From: Membranipora membranacea
Lineage: Eukaryota; Bryozoa; Gymnolaemata; Cheilostomatida; Membraniporidae
Direction of reading: 5' to 3'
Assembly (NCBI GenBank): GCA_914767715.1
Contig: OU612066.1
Coordinates: 13,771,001 to 13,831,000, forward strand
DNA: 60,000 nucleotides
The translations under genes were made by a program, and so were the position numbers. Within the stretch, counting starts at the first letter, position 1. Each line of letters begins with the position of its first letter. A model generated the notes under the pieces. The model was given only the letters and a program-made list of their open reading frames with translations, was not told the DNA's origin and ran no database searches. This document shows positions 34,150-45,213 of this stretch, piece after piece.

Positions 34150-36161
34150 ATGCTTTTTTTTCGGCCAGATCAAAATATAGATTTGCTTCTAACTAACCTC
34201 ATAAGGAGGAGCAACTCCTGCTTATCTCGAATCTGCAGACCGTTTGGCTCTGCAGCTTTTCGTTCTCTGTCAGCGTCTGTTTTAATTAGGGCCACTTTTG
34301 CTATAAAAAAACATGCCAAACGGCAGCATCGAAAAATTAAATCTCTGTTGGATTCTTATCAAACTCCGACCAGTTCAAGCTCTTCTTGCCCTCATTCAAC
34401 ACGCCGAATATTGGAATCCTCGGATTAACAGGGGGGTCACAACGCTGACTTGAAAATCCAAAAATTATACCAAGGGAGGGTATCATGCTTCTTTTTCGGC
34501 CAGATCAAATAATAGATTTGCTTCTAACTAACCTCATAAGGAGGAGCAACTCCTGCTCATCTCGAATCTGCAGACCGTTTGACTCTGCGGCTTTTCGTTC
34601 TCCGTCAGCGTCCGTTTTAATTAGGGCCCCTTTTACTATAAAAAAACATGCCAAAAGGCAGCATCTAAAAATTAAATCTCTGTTGGATTCTTATCAAACT
34701 CCGACCAGTTCAAGCTCTTATTGCCCTCATTCAACACGCCGAATATTGGAATCCTCGGATTAACAGGGGGGTCACAACGCTGACTTGAAAATCCAAAAAT
34801 TATACCGAGGGAGGGTATCATGCTTTTTTTTCGGCCAGATCAAAAAATAGATTTGCTTCTAACTAACCTCATGAGGAGGAGCAACTCCTGCTCATCTCGA
34901 ATCTGCAGAGCGTTTGGCTCTGCGGCTTTTCGTTCTCCGTCAGCGTCCGTTTTAATTAGGGCCACTTTTGCTATAAAAAAACATGCCAAACGGCAGCATC
35001 GAAAAATTAAATCTCTGTTGGATTCTTATCAAACTCCGACCAGTTCAAGCTCTTATTGCCCTCATTCAACACGCCGAATATTGGAATCCTCGGATTAACA
35101 GGGGGGTCACAACGCTGACTTGAAAATCCAAAAATTATACCATGGGAGGGTATCATGCTTTTTTTTCGGCCAGATCAAAAAATAGATTTGCTTCTCACTA
35201 ACCTCATAAGGAGGAGCAACTCCTGCTCATCTCGAATCTGCAGACCGTTTGGCTCTGCGGCTTTTCGTTCTCCGTCAGCGTCTGTTTTAATTAGGGCCAC
35301 TTTTGCTATAAAAAAACATGCCAAAAGGCAGCATCGAAAAATTAAATCTCTGTTGCATTCTTATCAAACTCCGACCAGTTCAAGCTCTTAATGCCCTCAT
35401 TCAACACGCCTAATATATTGGAATCCTCGGATTAACACGGGGGTAACAACGCTGACTTGAAAATCCAAAAATTATACCAAGGGAGGGTATCATGCTTTTT
35501 TTTTGGCCAGATCAAAAATTAGATTTGCTTCTAACTAACCTCATGAGGAGGAGCAACTCCTGCTCATCTCGAATCTGCAGAGCGTTTGGCTCTGCGGCTT
35601 TTCGTTCTCCGTCAGCGTCCGTTTTAATTAGGGCCACTTTTGCTATAAAAAAACATGCCAAACGGCAGCATCAAAAAATTAAATCTCTGTTGGATTCTTA
35701 TCAAACTCCGACCAGTTCAAGCTGTTATTGCCCTCATTCAACACGCCGAATATTGGACTCCTCGGATTAACAGGGGGGTCACAACGCTGACTTGAAAATG
35801 CAAAATTTATACCAAGGGAGGGTATCATGCTTTTTTTTCGGCCAGACCAAAAAATATATTTGCTTCTAACTAACCTCATAAGGAGGAGCAACTCCTGCTC
35901 ATCTCGAACCTGCAGACAGTTTGGCTCTGCGGCTTTTCGTTCTCCGTCAGCGTCCGTTTTAATTAGGGCGACTTTTGCTATAAAAAAACATGCCAAACGG
36001 CAGCATCGAAAAATTAAATCTCTGTTGGATTCTTATCAAACTCCGACGAGTTCAAGCTCTTATTGCCCTCATTCAACACGCCGAATATTTGAATCCTCGG
36101 ATTAACAGGGGGGTCACAACGCTGAGTTGAAAATCCAAAAATTATACCAAGGGAGGGTATC
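34150..36161 (+). repeat. Partial second copy of the 11-unit block (six units)
   Basis: Units 34150, 34485, 34820, 35155, 35492 and 35827 match 30463-32474. Private differences are AGCGTCTGTTT in the 34150 unit, GCAGAGCG in the 34820 unit, GGCAGCATCGAAAA (not CTAAAA) in the 35155 unit, and CATCTCGAATC (not CATCGCGAATC) in the 35492 unit. The last two look like local exchange with other subtypes. Confidence 0.83.
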
Positions 36162-37168
36162 ATGCTTTATTTTCGGCCTGAGCAAAAAATAGATTTGCTT
36201 CTAACTAACCTCATAAGGAGGAGCAACTCCTGCTCATCTCGATTCTGCAGACCGTTTGACTCTGCGGCTTTTCGTTCTCCGTCAGCGTCCGTTTTAATTA
36301 GGGCCACTTTTGCTATAAAAAAACATGCCAAACGGCAGCATCGAAAAATTAAATCTCTGTTGGATTCTTATCAAACTCCGACCAGTTCAAGCTCTTATTG
36401 CCCTCATTCAACACGCCGAATATTGGAATCCTCGGATTAACAGGGGGGTCACAACGCTGACTTGAAAATCCAAAAATTATACCAAGGGAGGGTATCATGC
36501 TGTTTTTTCGGCCAGATCAAAAAATAGATTTGCTTCTAACTAACCTCATAAGGAGGAGCAACTCCTGCTCATCTCGATTCTGCAGACCGTTTGACTCTGC
36601 GGCTTTTCGTTCTCCGTCAGCGTCCGTTTTAATTAGGGCCACTTTTGCTATAAAAAAACATGCCAAACGGCAGCATCGAAAAATTAAATCTCTGTTGGAT
36701 TCTTATCAAACTCCGACCAGTTCAAGCTCTTATTGCCCTCATTCAACACGCCGAATATTGGAATCTTCGGATTAACAGGGGGGTCACAACGCTGACTTGA
36801 AAATCCAAAAATTATACCAAGGGAGGGTATCATGCTTTTTTTTCGGCCAGATCAAAAAATAGATTTGCTTCTAACTAACCTCATAAGGAGGAGCAACTCC
36901 TGCTCATCTCGAATCTGCAGACCGTTTGGCTCTGCGGCTTTTCGTTCTCCGTCAGCGTCCGTTTTAATTAGGGCCGGTTTTGCTATAAAAAAACATGCCA
37001 AAAGGCAGCATCTAAAAATTAAATCTCTGTTGCATTCTTATCAAACTCCGACCAGTTCAAGCTCTTAATGCCCTCATTCAACACGCCTAATATATTGGAA
37101 TCCTCGGATTAACAGGGGGGTCACAACGCTGACTTGAAAATCCAAAAATTATACCAAGGGAGGGTATC

Positions 37169-37503
37169 ATGCTTTTTTTTCGGCCAGATCAAAAAATAGA
37201 TTTGCTTCTAACTAACCTCATAAGGAGGAGCAACTCCTGCTCATCTCGAATCTGCAGACCGTTTGGCTCTGCGGCTTTTCGTTCTCCGTCAGCGTCCGTT
37301 TTAATTAGGGCCGGTTTTGCTATAAAAAAACATGCCAAAAGGCAGCATCTAAAAATTAAATCTCTGTTGCATTCTTATCAAACTCCGACGAGTTCAAGCT
37401 CTTATTGCCCTCATTCAACACGCCGAATATTTGAATCCTCGGATTAACAGGGGGGTCACAACGCTGAGTTGAAAATGCAAAAATTATACCAAGGGAGGGT
37501 ATC
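37169..37503 (+). repeat. Hybrid unit at the 14-unit block junction
   Basis: The head matches the 36832 unit (GGGCCGGTTTTGC, AAAAGGCAGCATCTAAAA, CTGTTGCATTC). The tail matches the 32475 unit (CCGACGAGTTC, ATATTTGAATCC, GCTGAGTTGAAAATGC). The last head-type base is C37370 and the first tail-type base is G37390, so the exchange lies within 37371-37389. Joining a 36832-type unit to a 32475-type unit creates exactly the observed 14-unit tandem duplication. Confidence 0.9.
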
Positions 37504-40500
37504 ATGCTTTATTTTCGGCCAGATCAAAAGATAGATTTGCTTCTAACTAACCTCATAAGGAGGAGCAACTCCTGCTCATCTCGAATCTGCAGACCGTTTG
37601 GCTCTGCGGCTTTTCGTTCTCCGTCAGCGTCCGTTTTAATTAGGGCCACTTTTGCTATACAAAAACATGCCAAACGGCAGCATCGAAAAATTAAATCTCT
37701 GTTGGATTCTTATCAAACTCTGACCAGTTCAAGCTCTTATTGCCCTCATTCAACCCGCCGAATATTTGAATCCTCGGATTAACAGGGGGGTCACAACGCT
37801 GACTTGAAAATCCAACAATTATACCAAGGGAGGGTATCATGCTTTTTTTTCGGCCAGATCAAAAGATAGATTTTCTTCTAACTAACCTCATGAGGAGGAG
37901 CAACTCCTGCTCATCTCGAATCTGCAGACCGTTTGGCTCTGCGGCTTTTCGTTCTCCGTCAGCGTCCGTTTTAATTAGGGCCCCTTTCACTATAAAAAAA
38001 CATGCCAAAAGGCAGCATCTAAAAATTAAATCTCTGTTGCATTCTTATCAAACTCCGACCAGTTCAAGCTCTTATTGCCCTCATTCAACACGCCGAATAT
38101 TGGACTCCTCGGATTAACAGGGGGGTCACAACGCTGACTTGAAAATGCAAAATTTATACCAAGGGAGGGTATCATGCTTTTTTTTCGGCCAGACCAAAAA
38201 ATATATTTGCTTCTAACTAACCTCATAAGGAGGAGCAACTCCTGCTCATCTCGAACCTGCAGACAATTTGGCTCTGCGGCTTTTCGTTCTCCGTCAGCGT
38301 CCGTTTTAATTAGGGCCACTTTTGCTATAAAAAAACATGCCAAACGGCAGCATCGAAAAATTAAATCTCTGTTGGATTCTTATCAAACTCCGGCGAGTTC
38401 AAGCTCTTATTGCCCTCATTCAACACGCCGAATATTTGAATCCTCGGATTAACAGGGGGGTCACAACGCTGAGTTGAAAATCCAAAAATTATACCAAGGG
38501 AGAGTATCATGCTTTATTTTCGGCCTGAGCAAAAAATAGATTTGCTTCTAACTAACCTCATAAGGAGGAGCAACTCCTGCTCATCTCGAATCTGCAGACC
38601 GTTTGGCTCTGCGGCTTTTCGTTCTCCGTCAGCGTCCGTTTTAATTAGGGCCACTTTTGCTATAAAAAAACATGCCAAACGGCAGCATCGAAAAATTAAA
38701 TCTCTGTTGGATTCTTATCAAACTCCGACCAGTTCAAGCTCTTATTGCCCTCATTCAACACGCCGAATATTGGAATCCTCGGATTAATACGGGGGTCACA
38801 ACGCTGACTTGAAAATCCAAAAATTTTACCAAGGGAGGGTATCATGCTTTTTTTTCGGCCAGATCAAAATATAGATTTGCTTCTAACTAACCTCATAAGG
38901 AGGAGCAACTCCTGCTTATCTCGAATCTGCAGACCGTTTGGCTCTGCAGCTTTTCGTTCTCTGTCAGCGTCCGTTTTAATTAGGGCCACTTTTGCTATAA
39001 AAAAACATGCCAAACGGCAGCATCGAAAAATTAAATCTCTGTTGGATTCTTATCAAACTCCGACCAGTTCAAGCTCTTCTTGCCCTCATTCAACACGCCG
39101 AATATTGGAATCCTCGGATTAACAGGGGGGTCACAACGCTGACTTGAAAATCCAAAAATTATACCAAGGGAGGGTATCATGCTTCTTTTTCGGCCAGATC
39201 AAATAATAGATTTGCTTCTAACTAACCTCATAAGGAGGAGCAACTCCTGCTCATCTCGAATCTGCAGACCGTTTGACTCTGCGGCTTTTCGTTCTCCGTC
39301 AGCGTCCGTTTTAATTAGGGCCCCTTTTACTATAAAAAAACATGCCAAAAGGCAGCATCTAAAAATTAAATCTCTGTTGGATTCTTATCAAACTCCGACC
39401 AGTTCAAGCTCTTATTGCCCTCATTCAACACGCCGAATATTGGAATCCTCGGATTAACAGGGGGGTCACAACGCTGACTTGAAAATCCAAAAATTATACC
39501 GAGGGAGGGTATCATGCTTTTTTTTCGGCCAGATCAAAAAATAGATTTGCTTCTAACTAACCTCATGAGGAGGAGCAACTCCTGCTCATCTCGAATCTGC
39601 AGAGCGTTTGGCTCTGCGGCTTTTCGTTCTCCGTCAGCGTCCGTTTTAATTAGGGCCACTTTTGCTATAAAAAAACATGCCAAACGGCAGCATCGAAAAA
39701 TTAAATCTCTGTTGGATTCTTATCAAACTCCGACCAGTTCAAGCTCTTATTGCCCTCATTCAACACGCCGAATATTGGAATCCTCGGATTAACAGGGGGG
39801 TCACAACGCTGACTTGAAAATCCAAAAATTATACCATGGGAGGGTATCATGCTTTTTTTTCGGCCAGATCAAAAAATAGATTTGCTTCTCACTAACCTCA
39901 TAAGGAGGAGCAACTCCTGCTCATCTCGAATCTGCAGACCGTTTGGCTCTGCGGCTTTTCGTTCTCCGTCAGCGTCTGTTTTAATTAGGGCCACTTTTGC
40001 TATAAAAAAACATGCCAAAAGGCAGCATCTAAAAATTAAATCTCTGTTGCATTCTTATCAAACTCCGACCAGTTCAAGCTCTTAATGCCCTCATTCAACA
40101 CGCCTAATATATTGGAATCCTCGGATTAACACGGGGGTAACAACGCTGACTTGAAAATCCAAAAATTATACCAAGGGAGGGTATCATGCTTTTTTTTTGG
40201 CCAGATCAAAAATTAGATTTGCTTCTAACTAACCTCATGAGGAGGAGCAACTCCTGCTCATCGCGAATCTGCAGAGGGTTTGGCTCTGCGGCTTTTCGTT
40301 CTCCGTCAGCGTCCGTTTTAATTAGGGCCACTTTTGCTATAAAAAAACATGCCAAACGGCAGCATCAAAAAATTAAATCTCTGTTGGATTCTTATCAAAC
40401 TCCGACCAGTTCAAGCTGTTATTGCCCTCATTCAACACGCCGAATATTGGACTCCTCGGATTAACAGGGGGGTCACAACGCTGACTTGAAAATGCAAAAT

Positions 40501-41862
40501 TTATACCAAGGGAGGGTATCATGCTTTATTTTCGGCCAGACCAAAAAATAGATTTGCTTCTAACTAACCTCATAAGGAGGAGCAACTCCTGCTCATCTCG
40601 AACCTGCAGACAGTTTGGCTCTGCGGCTTTTCGTTCTCCGTCAGCGTCCGTTTTAATTAGGGCGACTTTTGCTATAAAAAAACATGCCAAACGGCAGCAT
40701 CGAAAAATTAAATCTCTGTTGGATTCTTATCAAACTCCGACGAGTTCAAGCTCTTATTGCCCTCATTCAACACGCCGAATATTTGAATCCTCGGATTAAC
40801 AGGGGGGTCACAACGCTGAGTTGAAAATCCAAAAATTATACCAAGGGAGGGTATCATGCTTTATTTTCGGCCTGAGCAAAAAATAGATTTGCTTCTAACT
40901 AACCTCATAAGGAGGAGCAACTCCTGCTCATCTCGATTCTGCAGACCGTTTGACTCTGCGGCTTTTCGTTCTCCGTCAGCGTCCGTTTTAATTAGGGCCA
41001 CTTTTGCTATAAAAAAACATGCCAAACGGCAGCATCGAAAAATTAAATCTCTGTTGGATTCTTATCAAACTCCGACCAGTTCAAGCTCTTATTGCCCTCA
41101 TTCAACACGCCGAATATTGGAATCCTCGGATTAACAGGGGGGTCACAACGCTGACTTGAAAATCCAAAAATTATACCAAGGGAGGGTATCATGCTGTTTT
41201 TTCGGCCAGATCAAAAAATAGATTTGCTTCTAACTAACCTCATAAGGAGGAGCAACTCCTGCTCATCTCGATTCTGCAGACCGTTTGACTCTGCGGCTTT
41301 TCGTTCTCCGTCAGCGTCCGTTTTAATTAGGGCCACTTTTGCTATAAAAAAACATGCCAAACGGCAGCATCGAAAAATTAAATCTCTGTTGGATTCTTAT
41401 CAAACTCCGACCAGTTCAAGCTCTTATTGCCCTCATTCAACACGCCGAATATTGGAATCTTCGGATTAACAGGGGGGTCACAACGCTGACTTGAAAATCC
41501 AAAAATTATACCAAGGGAGGGTATCATGCTTTTTTTTCGGCCAGATCAAAAAATAGATTTGCTTCTAACTAACCTCATAAGGAGGAGCAACTCCTGCTCA
41601 TCTCGAATCTGCAGACCGTTTGGCTCTGCGGCTTTTCGTTCTCCGTCAGCGTCCGTTTTAATTAGGGCCGGTTTTGCTATAAAAAAACATGCCAAAAGGC
41701 AGCATCTAAAAATTAAATCTCTGTTGCATTCTTATCAAACTCCGACCAGTTCAAGCTCTTAATGCCCTCATTCAACACGCCTAATATATTGGAATCCTCG
41801 GATTAACACGGGGGTAACAACGCTGACTTGAAAATCCAAAAATTATACCGAGGGAGGGTATC
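37504..41862 (+). repeat. 14-unit higher-order block, copy 2 (13 units matched)
   Basis: Units 37504 to 41526 match 32810 to 36832 at a constant offset of 4694. Differences seen: CTCTTATTGCCC in the 37839 unit (TTAATGCCC in 33145), CTAAAA restored in 39849, GCAGAGGGTTTGG in 40186, and ATGCTTTATTTTCGGCCAGACC in 40521. The fourteenth position (41863) is a different subtype from 37169. Confidence 0.92.
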
Positions 41863-44800
41863 ATGCTTTTTTTTCGGCCAGATCAAATAATAGATTTTCT
41901 TCAAACTAACCTCATAAGGAGGAGCAACTCCTGCTCATCTCGAATCTGCAGACCGTTTGGCTCTGCGGCTTTTCGTTCTCCGTCAGCGTCCGTTTTAATT
42001 AGGGCCCCTTTTACTATAAAAAAACATGCCAAACGGCAGCATCGAAAAATTAAATCTCTGTTGGATTCTTATCAAACTCCGACGAGTTCAAGCTCTTATT
42101 GCCCTCATTCAACACGCCGAACATTTGAATCCTCGGATTAACAGGGGGGTCACAACGCTGAGTTGAAAATCCAAAAATTATACCAAGGGAGGGTATCATG
42201 CTTTATTTTCGGCCTGAGCAAAAAATAGATTTGCTTCTAACTAACCTCATAAGGAGGAGCAACTCCTGCTTATCTGGAATCTGCAGACCGTTTGGCTCTG
42301 CAGCTTTTCGTTCTCTGTCAGCGTCCGTTTTGATTAGGGCCACTTTTGCTATAAAAAAACATGCCAAACGGCAGCATCGAAAAATTAACTCTCTGTTGGA
42401 TTCTTATCAAACTCCGACCAGTTCAAGCTCTTCTTGCCCTCATTCAACACGCCGAATATTGGAATCCTCGGATTAACAGGGGGGTCACAACGCTGACTTG
42501 AAAATCCAAAAATTATACCAAGGGAGGGTATCGTGCTTTTTTTTCGGCCAGATCAAATAATAGAGTTGCTTCTAACTAACCTCATAAGGAGGAGCAACTC
42601 CTGCTCATCTCGAATCTGCAGACCGTTTGACTCTGCGGCTTTTCGTTCTCCGTCAGCGTCCGTTTTAATTAGGGCCACTTTTGCTATAAAAAACTTGCCA
42701 AACGGCAGCATCGAAAAATTAAATCTCTGTTGGATTCTTATCAAACTCCGACCAGTTCAAGCTCTTATTGCCCTCATTCAACACGCCGAATATTGGAATC
42801 CTCGGATTAACAGGGGGGTCACAACGCTGACTTGAAAATCCAAAAATTATACCAAGGGAGGGTATCATGCTTTTTTTTCGGCCAGATCAAAAAATAGATT
42901 TGCTTCTAACTAACCTCATAAGGAGGAGCAACTCCTGCTCATCTCGAATCTGCAGACCGTTTGGCTCTGCGGCTTTTCGTTCTCCGTCAGCGTCCGTTTT
43001 AATTAGGGCCACTTTTGCTATACAAAAACATGCCAAACGGCAGCATCGAAAAATTAAATCTCTGTCGGATTCTTATCAAACTCCGACCAGTTCAAGCTCT
43101 TATTGCCCTCATTCAACACGCCGAATATTGGAATCCTCGGATTAACAGGGGGGTCACAACGCTGACTTGAAAATCCAAAAATTATACCAAGGGAGGGTAT
43201 CATGCTTTTTTTTCGGCCAGATCAAAAAATAGATTTGCTTCTAACTAACCTCATAAGGAGGAGCAACTCCTGCTCATCTCGATTCTGCAGACCGTTTGAC
43301 TCTGCGGCTTTTGGTTCTCCGTCAGCGTCCGTTTTAATTAGGGCCACTTTTGCTATAAAAAAACATGCCAAACGGCAGCATCGAAAAATTAAATCTCTGT
43401 TGGATTCTTATCAAACTCCGACCAGTTCAAGCTCTTATTGCCCTCATTCAACACGCCGAATATTGGAATCTTCGGATTAACAGGGGGGTCACAACGCTGA
43501 CTTGAAAATCCAAAAATTATACCAAGGGAGGGTATCATGCTTTTTTTTCGGCCAGATCAAAAAATAGATTTGCTTCTAACTAACCTCATAAGGAGGAGCA
43601 ACTCCTGCTCATCTCGAATCTGCAGACCGTTTGGCTCTGCGGCTTTTCGTTCTCCGTCAGCGTCCGTTTTAATTAGGGCCAGTTTTGCTATAAAAAAACA
43701 TGCCAAAAGGCAGCATCTAAAAATTAAATCTCTGTTGCATTCTTATCAAACTCCGACCAGTTCAAGCTCTTAATGCCCTCATTCAACACGCCTAATATAT
43801 TGGAATCCTCGGATTAACACGGGGGTAACAACGCTGACTTGAAAATCCAAAAATTATACCAAGGGAGGGTATCATGCTTTTTTTTCGGCCAGATCAAATA
43901 ATAGATTTTCTTCAAACTAACCTCATAAGGAGGAGCAACTCCTGCTCATCTCGAATCTGCAGACCGTTTGGCTCTGCGGCTTTTCGTTCTCCGTCAGCGT
44001 CCGTTTTAAATAGGGCCCCTTTTACTATAAAAAAACATGCCAAATGGCAGCATCGAAAAATTAAATCTCTGTTGGATTCTTATCAAACTCCGACGAGTTC
44101 AAGCTCTTATTGCCCTCATTCAACACGCCGAACATTTGAATCCTCGGATTAACAGGGGGGTCACAACGCTGAGTTGAAAATCCAAAAATTATACCAAGGG
44201 AGGGTATCATGCTTTATTTTCGGCCTGAGCAAAAAATAGATTTGCTTCTAACTAACCTCATAAGGAGGAGCAACTCCTGCTTATCTCGAATCTGCAGACC
44301 GTTTGGCTCTGCAGCTTTTCGTTCTCTGTCAGCGTCCGTTTTGATTAGGGCCACTTTTGCTATAAAAAAACATGCCAAACGGCAGCATCGAAAAATTAAA
44401 TCTCTGTTGGATTCTTATCAAACTCCGACCAGTTCAAGCTCTTCTTGCCCTCATTCAACACGCCGAATATTGGAATCCTCGGATTAACAGGGGGGTCACA
44501 ACGCTGACTTGAAAATCCAAAAATTATACCAAGGGAGGGTATCGTGCTTTTTTTTTCGGCCAGATCAAATAATGGATTTGCTTCTAACTAACCTCATAAG
44601 GAGGAGCAACTCCTGCTCATCTCGAATCTGCAGACCGTTTGACTCTGCGGCTTTTCGTTCTCCGTCAGCGTCCGTTTTAATTAGGGCCACTTTTGCTATA
44701 AAAAACTTGCCAAACGGCAGCATCGAAAAATTAAATCTCTGTTGGATTCTTATCAAACTCCGACCAGTTCAAGCTCTTATTGCCCTCATTCAACACGCCG

Positions 44801-45213
44801 AATATTGGAATCCTCGGATTAACAGGGGGGTCACAACGCTGACTTGAAAATCCAAAAATTATACCAAGGGAGGGTATCATGCTTTTTTTTCGGCCAGATC
44901 AAAAAATAGATTTGCTTCTAACTAACCTCATAAGGAGGAGCAACTCCTGCTCATCTCGAATCTGCAGACCGTTTGGCTCTGCGGCTTTTCGTTCTCCGTC
45001 AGCGTCCGTTTTAATTAGGGCCACTTTTGCTATACAAAAACATGCCAAACGGCAGCATCGAAAAATTAAATCTCTGTTGGATTCTTATCAAACTCCGACG
45101 AGTTCAAGCTCTTATTGCCCTCATTCAACACGCCGAATATTTGAATCCTCGGATTAACAGGGGGGTCACAACGCTGAGTTGAAAATCCAAAAATTATACC
45201 AAGGGAGGGTATC
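40856..45213 (+). repeat. 13-unit higher-order block, copy 1 (4358 bp)
   Basis: Thirteen units from 40856 to 44879. The 44879 unit has the head of the TATACAAAAACATG subtype (as 42867 and 49236) and the tail of the 40521 unit (GACGAG, ATATTTGAATCC, GCTGAGTTG). This hybrid tail hands over to a second copy beginning at 45214. The first three units overlap the 14-unit block copy 2. Confidence 0.9.
41863..43873 (+). repeat. Six-unit sub-block, copy 1 of a nested series
   Basis: Order: CAAATAATAGATTTTCTTCAA unit; TTTATTTTCGGCCTGAGC plus CTCTGTCAGCG unit; a GTG-starting AAAAAACTTGCC unit of 334 bp; a TATACAAAAACATG unit with TGTCGGATTC; a CTCGATTCTGCAG unit; and a 337-bp GCCAGTTTTGC unit. The series restarts at 43874, 46220 and 48231. 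Private here are CTTATCTGGAATC, AATTAACTCTC and AATAGAGTTGC. Confidence 0.85.

Larger units (their letters stand above)
32810..37503 (+). repeat. 14-unit higher-order block, copy 1 (4694 bp)
   Basis: Fourteen units from 32810 to 37169. The block contains two adjacent near-twin pairs: 36162/36497 (CTCGATTCTGCAGACCGTTTGACTC, second unit starting ATGCTGTTTTTTCGG) and 36832/37169 (GGGCCGGTTTTGC). Its last unit, 37169, is a hybrid that closes the block onto a second copy starting at 37504. Confidence 0.92.

Noticed and set aside
44509-44847. 112-codon forward frame crossing a unit boundary
   Set aside because: It results from a nine-T run followed by the one-base-short A run of the AAAAAACTTGCC subtype. 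It is copied at 48866-49204 by block duplication and has no independent support.
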